A DNA stretch of 9,422 nt from JBBRSC01 sp038245795 (GTDB lineage Bacteria; Actinomycetota; Acidimicrobiia; Acidimicrobiales; Microtrichaceae), in NCBI GenBank assembly GCA_038245795.1, contig JBBRSC010000127.1, forward strand, positions 1 through 9,422, written 5' to 3'. Below are positions 6,324-9,422 of this stretch, piece after piece. A program made the position numbers and the translations under genes. Numbering within the stretch: the first letter of the stretch is position 1; every line of letters begins with the position of its first letter. The notes below the pieces were generated by a model. That model searched no databases, had not been told where the DNA came from, and saw nothing but the letters and a program-made list of their open reading frames with translations.

Positions 6324-8304
6324 AGGTCTGATCCGCGTAGGGCTCCCCGGGGGGCTTCATCGACTCGGTCAGGGTGGCGCCGGACTTGGGCTTCGACAGC
6401 GCAGGACCCGGCTCCAGCGTGTCGTCGTCGGCCAGGTGGTACGGCACCGATACGACCACGGTGTCGCGTCGGTTCAGGAGTCGCAGCTTCAGCGCAAGCG
6501 CTGACTGATTGTGAAAGATGCTCTGCCACCAGTGCGGGACGACAGCCTCGGGAATGATCACCGAGATGTAGTCGTGGCCCCAGTTGCGGTCGAGTTCGTC
6601 AAGGTACGCGAGCACCGTCGAGGTGAGATCGCGATACGGCGACTCCAGGATGTCGAGTTCGACGGTGATACCGAAGTCGATCCACTGCTGACGGAGCCGT
6701 TCGGTGTGGTCGTCGTCGATGGCCACCGAGATCGCCACGAGATCGTGCGCATGCAGGGATCGTGCGTACCGGAGTGCCATCAGCGCGCTCCGGTTCACCC
6801 CGCCCACCAGCACCACCGCGCCGGTCTTGAGCGGTGGCGCCTCGGGTCCGGGCGCCACCGAAAGCTGGCGGCCGACGCTCTTGTAATGCCGCGACACGCC
6901 CTTGAAGGCAACCACCACAATGGGGATCAACACCACGACTACCCAGGCGCCGATGGCGAACTTCGAGATGATGACGACGCCCGCCACGATGAAGGTGGCG
7001 ATACCGCCAAGCGTCGAGTTGATCACGCTGAGCTGCCAACGCGGTTGGCGCTCCTTGAGATGATGGCGAACCATGCCGGTCTGGCTGAGCGTGAAGCTGG
7101 TGAATACCCCCACGGCGTAGAGCGGAATCAGGGCGCTGACATCACCGCTGAAAACGATAATGAGCAGCGATGCGGCGGCCGCCAGGATGAGCACCCCGTT
7201 GGAGAACACCAACCGGTCGCCCCGAGCGGCGAACTGTCGGGGCAGAAAACCGTCCTTGCCGATGATGGCTGCCAGTCGAGGGAAATCGGCGTACGCCGTG
7301 TTGGCCGCCAGCACCAGAATCGCCATGGTCGAGAACTGCAGCAGGTAGTACATGACGGTCCCGTTGCCGAAGATCTCGCGGCCCATGGTGGACAACGCCG
7401 ATTCGGATTCTGACGGTATTGGCTTCATCCAGACGGCAATGAAGCTGATGCCCAGGAACGAGAGGCCCAGGATTCCAGCCATCCCTCCGAGAGTCTGTGC
7501 AGCGTTCTTCGACGTTGGCTTGCGGAAGGCCGGAATTCCGTTGGAGATGGCTTCCACCCCGGACAACGCCACGGCACCGGAGGCGAAGGCCCGGGCGAAG
7601 ATGAAGATCCCGACGAAGCCGACGAACGGCCCATGTACCGACTGGATCTCTTTGATCTGCGCCTGCGCCTCGACCGTCGTTGAATCGAAGACGTGCAGCG
7701 TGCCAGCAAAGTGCTGATAGATCCCGAAGCCCAGGAAGGCCCCGAGCATGATGATGTAGACGTAGGTCGGCACGGCGAAGAATCGCCCGGATTCCTTGAC
7801 ACCGCGGAGGTTTCCGATCGTCAGCAACAACACGAATCCGAGGCAGATGAAGACCCGGTATTCCTTGAGTGATGGAAAGGCCGAATACATGGCCAGCACG
7901 CCAGCAGCGATCGAAACCGACACCGTGAGCACGTAGTCGATCAGCAGCGAGGCTCCAGCGATCAGCGAGGGCGTCTCGCCGAGGTTCTCGCGGGACACCA
8001 CGTAGGCGCCACCACCATCGGGATACGCATGGATGGTCTCGCGATAGCTATTGACCACGAGCACCAGAAGCACGGCCACCATGATCGCCAGTGGGATCAG
8101 AAGATCGGTGGTCTGGCTGTTGTTGCCGTAGGTCATTCCGGCGGCGCCGACGAGCACCAAGAGGATCTCACCGGTCGCGTACGCCGTCGAGCTAATGGCG
8201 TCGGAGCTGAACACCGCCAACCCAATGATCTTGGAAATCCGCTGGTGGTCGGCGTCTGCGCTGCTGATCGGTTTCCCGATCAGCATTCGCTTAATGTTGC
8301 TCAT
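6322..8304 (-). CDS. KimA/YdaO-like potassium transporter (APC/KUP-type permease)
   Basis: A 660-residue membrane protein with about 12 hydrophobic helices in residues 25-470 and a soluble C-terminal domain from about 485. It follows Bacillus subtilis KimA closely from memory: RMLIGKP at the start, SSDAISSTAY (33-42), AYPDGGGAYVVSRENLGE (92-109), LLIDYVLTV (120-128), GVEAISNGIPAF (249-260), LVLAANTAYADFPRLA (330-345) and LIPLYAVGVF (392-401). Positions equivalent to KimA potassium-site residues (Asp35, Tyr42, Asp123, Tyr124, Tyr396) are all kept, so K+/H+ symport is the best prediction. The C-terminal domain ends in PYHL (621-624), where KimA nearly ends; here a further 36-residue Pro-rich hydrophilic tail is added. 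The ATG at 8304 has no Shine-Dalgarno. In Bacillus this family is controlled by c-di-AMP. Many databases would call it simply an amino acid permease. Confidence 0.82.
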   Translation of the reverse strand: MSNIKRMLIGKPISSADADHQRISKIIGLAVFSSDAISSTAYATGEILLVLVGAAGMTYGNNSQTTDLLIPLAIMVAVLLVLVVNSYRETIHAYPDGGGAYVVSRENLGETPSLIAGASLLIDYVLTVSVSIAAGVLAMYSAFPSLKEYRVFICLGFVLLLTIGNLRGVKESGRFFAVPTYVYIIMLGAFLGFGIYQHFAGTLHVFDSTTVEAQAQIKEIQSVHGPFVGFVGIFIFARAFASGAVALSGVEAISNGIPAFRKPTSKNAAQTLGGMAGILGLSFLGISFIAVWMKPIPSESESALSTMGREIFGNGTVMYYLLQFSTMAILVLAANTAYADFPRLAAIIGKDGFLPRQFAARGDRLVFSNGVLILAAAASLLIIVFSGDVSALIPLYAVGVFTSFTLSQTGMVRHHLKERQPRWQLSVINSTLGGIATFIVAGVVIISKFAIGAWVVVVLIPIVVVAFKGVSRHYKSVGRQLSVAPGPEAPPLKTGAVVLVGGVNRSALMALRYARSLHAHDLVAISVAIDDDHTERLRQQWIDFGITVELDILESPYRDLTSTVLAYLDELDRNWGHDYISVIIPEAVVPHWWQSIFHNQSALALKLRLLNRRDTVVVSVPYHLADDDTLEPGPALSKPKSGATLTESMKPPGEPYADQT

Positions 8305-8415
8305 CGGTGAAGAACCCTAGAACTGCGGTGGCGGCAGTGAGCAACTTCTGGTGTTTCAAACTCGTGAATCATCAGCGCGCTCGACATCGTCCGGGCGTCG
8401 CCTGAGGCTTCGGCG
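8305..8415 (-). promoter_or_regulatory. Permease upstream region with candidate -10
   Basis: This 111-base gap separates the TetR stop from the permease start. On the minus strand TAGGGT (plus 8314-8319) fits TAnnnT and lies nine bases before the ATG, implying an almost leaderless mRNA. A TTGCTC is 19 bases further up and is a weak -35. I see neither the GTTACC/GGTAAC palindrome found before the TetR gene nor anything resembling a c-di-AMP (ydaO-type) riboswitch. Confidence 0.25.
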
Positions 8416-8991
8416 TCAACCGATGCCGCGCAGCCCGGCCCAGACGAGACCGGACACGTGCGCGGCCAGGTCTGCAGCGAGGATGTCCACGTCGTGCAGG
8501 ATCCAGTAGCGGCAGGAGCTCTCGGCCATGCCGACGATGCCGCTGCCGAGCAGGAGCCGCTTTTCGCGACTGAGGCCATCGATCTCGATGAGATCGGCGA
8601 TGACCTCGGCGATGGAATCCTCGACCTTACGGGCCTCCATGGCGAACTCTTCATCGCGTCGGGTGCCAGCACCGAACAGCACCTTGAAGGCATCGTTGTT
8701 TCGTTCCACGAACTCGAAGTAGGCCGCGAAGCCCTCCTCGATCTGTTGTCGCGGACCGGCAGCGTTGGTGGTGGCCTTGGCGATGCTGTCGCGGAGTTGT
8801 CCGCCGACCTCGCCGAGGAGTTCGCGGTACAGCTCCCGCTTGGAAGCGAAGTGTTGATAGAGCACCGGCTTGGTCACACCCGCGGCGTCGGCTACGTCGT
8901 TCATGGAGGTGTTGTGGTAACCCTCGCGGGCAAACACGACGACGGACACCTCGAGGAGTTGCTCTCGACGTTCGTGGGCAGGAAGGCGCAT
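8416..8991 (-). CDS. TetR-family transcriptional regulator (FasR/Rv3208-like)
   Basis: A 191-residue regulator. The N-terminal domain (about 1-60) has the TetR pattern RREQLLEVSVVVFAREGYHN, and the helix-turn-helix SMNDVADAAGVTKPVLYQHF (29-48) is followed by SKRELYRELL. The C-terminal ligand and dimer domain includes FVERNNDAFKVLF (94-106) and GIVGMAESSCRYWILHD (151-167). These resemble, from memory, mycobacterial Rv3208 (FasR, regulator of fatty acid synthesis); this is a family hint only, and the neighbours do not include fas or acpS. The ATG at 8991 gives the usual short N-terminus and has no Shine-Dalgarno; an operator-like palindrome lies ten bases upstream. It is co-directional with the permease after a 111-base gap, so control of the permease is possible but has no sequence support. 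The ligand is unknown. Confidence 0.9.
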   Translation of the reverse strand: MRLPAHERREQLLEVSVVVFAREGYHNTSMNDVADAAGVTKPVLYQHFASKRELYRELLGEVGGQLRDSIAKATTNAAGPRQQIEEGFAAYFEFVERNNDAFKVLFGAGTRRDEEFAMEARKVEDSIAEVIADLIEIDGLSREKRLLLGSGIVGMAESSCRYWILHDVDILAADLAAHVSGLVWAGLRGIG

Positions 8992-9001
8992 GGAGCGCTC
9001 A

Positions 9002-9019
9002 AGTTACCATCCGGTAACT
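9002..9019. promoter_or_regulatory. Probable operator of the TetR gene (autoregulation)
   Basis: AGTTACC-ATCC-GGTAACT is a perfect palindrome with 7-base arms and a 4-base spacer, the usual size for a TetR-dimer site. It lies 10 bases upstream of the TetR ATG within a 40-base gap, and its edge overlaps a minus-strand TAACTT -10-like element (plus 9001-9006). Repressor binding here would block its own promoter. The arms do not recur as a pair elsewhere in the window. Confidence 0.6.
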
Positions 9020-9031
9020 CCTGGACTCTGA

Positions 9032-9310
9032 TCAGGTATTCGGCTCCTGAGCGGACTGCTCACGATCCTCGCGATCGGCGGCCTTGACGCCGTACCCGAA
9101 CACGATGGCCGGGATCAGCACGATGCCGCCAGCCACCATCAACGTCACGATCGTTGAGGTGAGCAGCGGGGTGAACGTCGTGGCGAAGGCCACGAAAAAG
9201 ATGATCATCGCTAGTCCGTACGCCGAGTACCCGACGCGCTTGCCCACATCGCACCAACGGGCGATTTTCCCTCGCCTGACCAGGACCGGATCATCGCTCA
9301 CGTCAACCAT
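9032..9310 (-). CDS. Small two-helix membrane protein, unknown function
   Basis: A 92-residue protein not recognised as a named family. The N-terminal 25 residues are charged (VRRGKIARWCDVGKR). Two hydrophobic segments follow, about 27-47 (VGYSAYGLAMIIFFVAFATTF) and 53-74 (TIVTLMVAGGIVLIPAIVFGYG), and then an acidic, hydrophilic tail (ADREDREQSAQEPNT). The positive N-terminus suggests both termini face the cytoplasm. The ATG at 9310 lies inside the 3' end of the upstream gene, a 13-base overlap that indicates translational coupling. The next gene downstream, TetR, has its own operator in the 40-base gap. No signal peptidase site or enzymatic motif is seen. Confidence 0.75.
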   Translation of the reverse strand: MVDVSDDPVLVRRGKIARWCDVGKRVGYSAYGLAMIIFFVAFATTFTPLLTSTIVTLMVAGGIVLIPAIVFGYGVKAADREDREQSAQEPNT

Positions 9311-9422
9311 CCTGGTGCATCGATCAGCTGTTGCAGCGAACGACGCACCCGGTCGAGCGAGAAGCCTTCAGCGACCAACGCCTGATTTCGATCGAGTAGG
9401 GCCTCGTCGGGCCGATCCAGGA
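9298..9422 (-). CDS. C-terminal end of an unidentified gene (truncated by window edge)
   Basis: One minus-strand frame is open from the right edge to a TGA at plus 9298-9300, giving the last 40 residues, LDRPDEALLDRNQALVAEGF then SLDRVRRSLQQLIDAPGWLT. The other two frames stop early in this stretch. The piece looks like helical, charged coding sequence with normal codon use for the window. It overlaps the start of the two-helix membrane protein by 13 bases, which is good operon evidence. Too little is visible to name it. Confidence 0.65.
   Translation of the reverse strand, partial: LDRPDEALLDRNQALVAEGFSLDRVRRSLQQLIDAPGWLT

Noticed and set aside
6511..7413. 300-codon plus-strand ORF within the permease gene
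   Set aside because: Antisense to a clear membrane-protein frame; His/Arg/Gly/Asp-rich translation typical of a shadow.
1..9422. Mobile elements, CRISPR, tRNA, rRNA
   Set aside because: No transposase or integrase motif, no regularly spaced repeats and no tRNA-like folds were seen; all sizeable intervals are explained by conserved genes.

Overview
The window is an ordinary, dense, high-GC (by eye above 60%) bacterial chromosome segment. I see no mobile element, CRISPR array, rRNA or tRNA. The gene content and order point to Actinomycetota: holA next to divergent rpsT and lepA, the block hrcA-dnaJ-rsmE (the mycobacterial order), and a BldD-type regulator with a cyclic di-GMP signature. A non-Streptomyces, non-mycobacterial lineage such as Acidimicrobiia is my best guess, but that is inference from memory of family sequences.

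Layout. 1-356: 3' end of holA (+), converging on rpsT (-, 373-660). A divergent promoter region (661-853) separates rpsT from lepA (+, 854-2641). A CIRCE operator (2674-2700) lies immediately before hrcA (+, 2703-3704), followed tightly by dnaJ (+, 3707-4828) and rsmE (+, 4834-5505), which look like one heat-shock/ribosome-maintenance operon. A 243-base leader with a possible switchable RNA fold precedes a BldD-like regulator (+, 5749-6273). It converges, across a cluster of GC hairpins, on a long minus-strand KimA-like potassium permease (6322-8304). Upstream of that, also on the minus strand, come a TetR repressor (8416-8991) with a palindromic operator at its start, a two-helix membrane protein (9032-9310), and the last 40 codons of another gene (9298 to the right edge), which overlaps the membrane-protein gene by 13 bases.

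How it works together. The left half is translation and proteostasis: S20, EF4/LepA, the DnaJ co-chaperone, and RsmE, which methylates 16S rRNA. HrcA probably controls its own operon through CIRCE. The right half is signalling and ion transport: a regulator predicted to need c-di-GMP to dimerise, and a transporter whose Bacillus relative is controlled by c-di-AMP. The TetR gene carries a likely autoregulatory operator. I found no clearly novel system. The best leads are the bldD-type leader, the TetR operator, and the pairing of two cyclic-dinucleotide-linked genes end to end.
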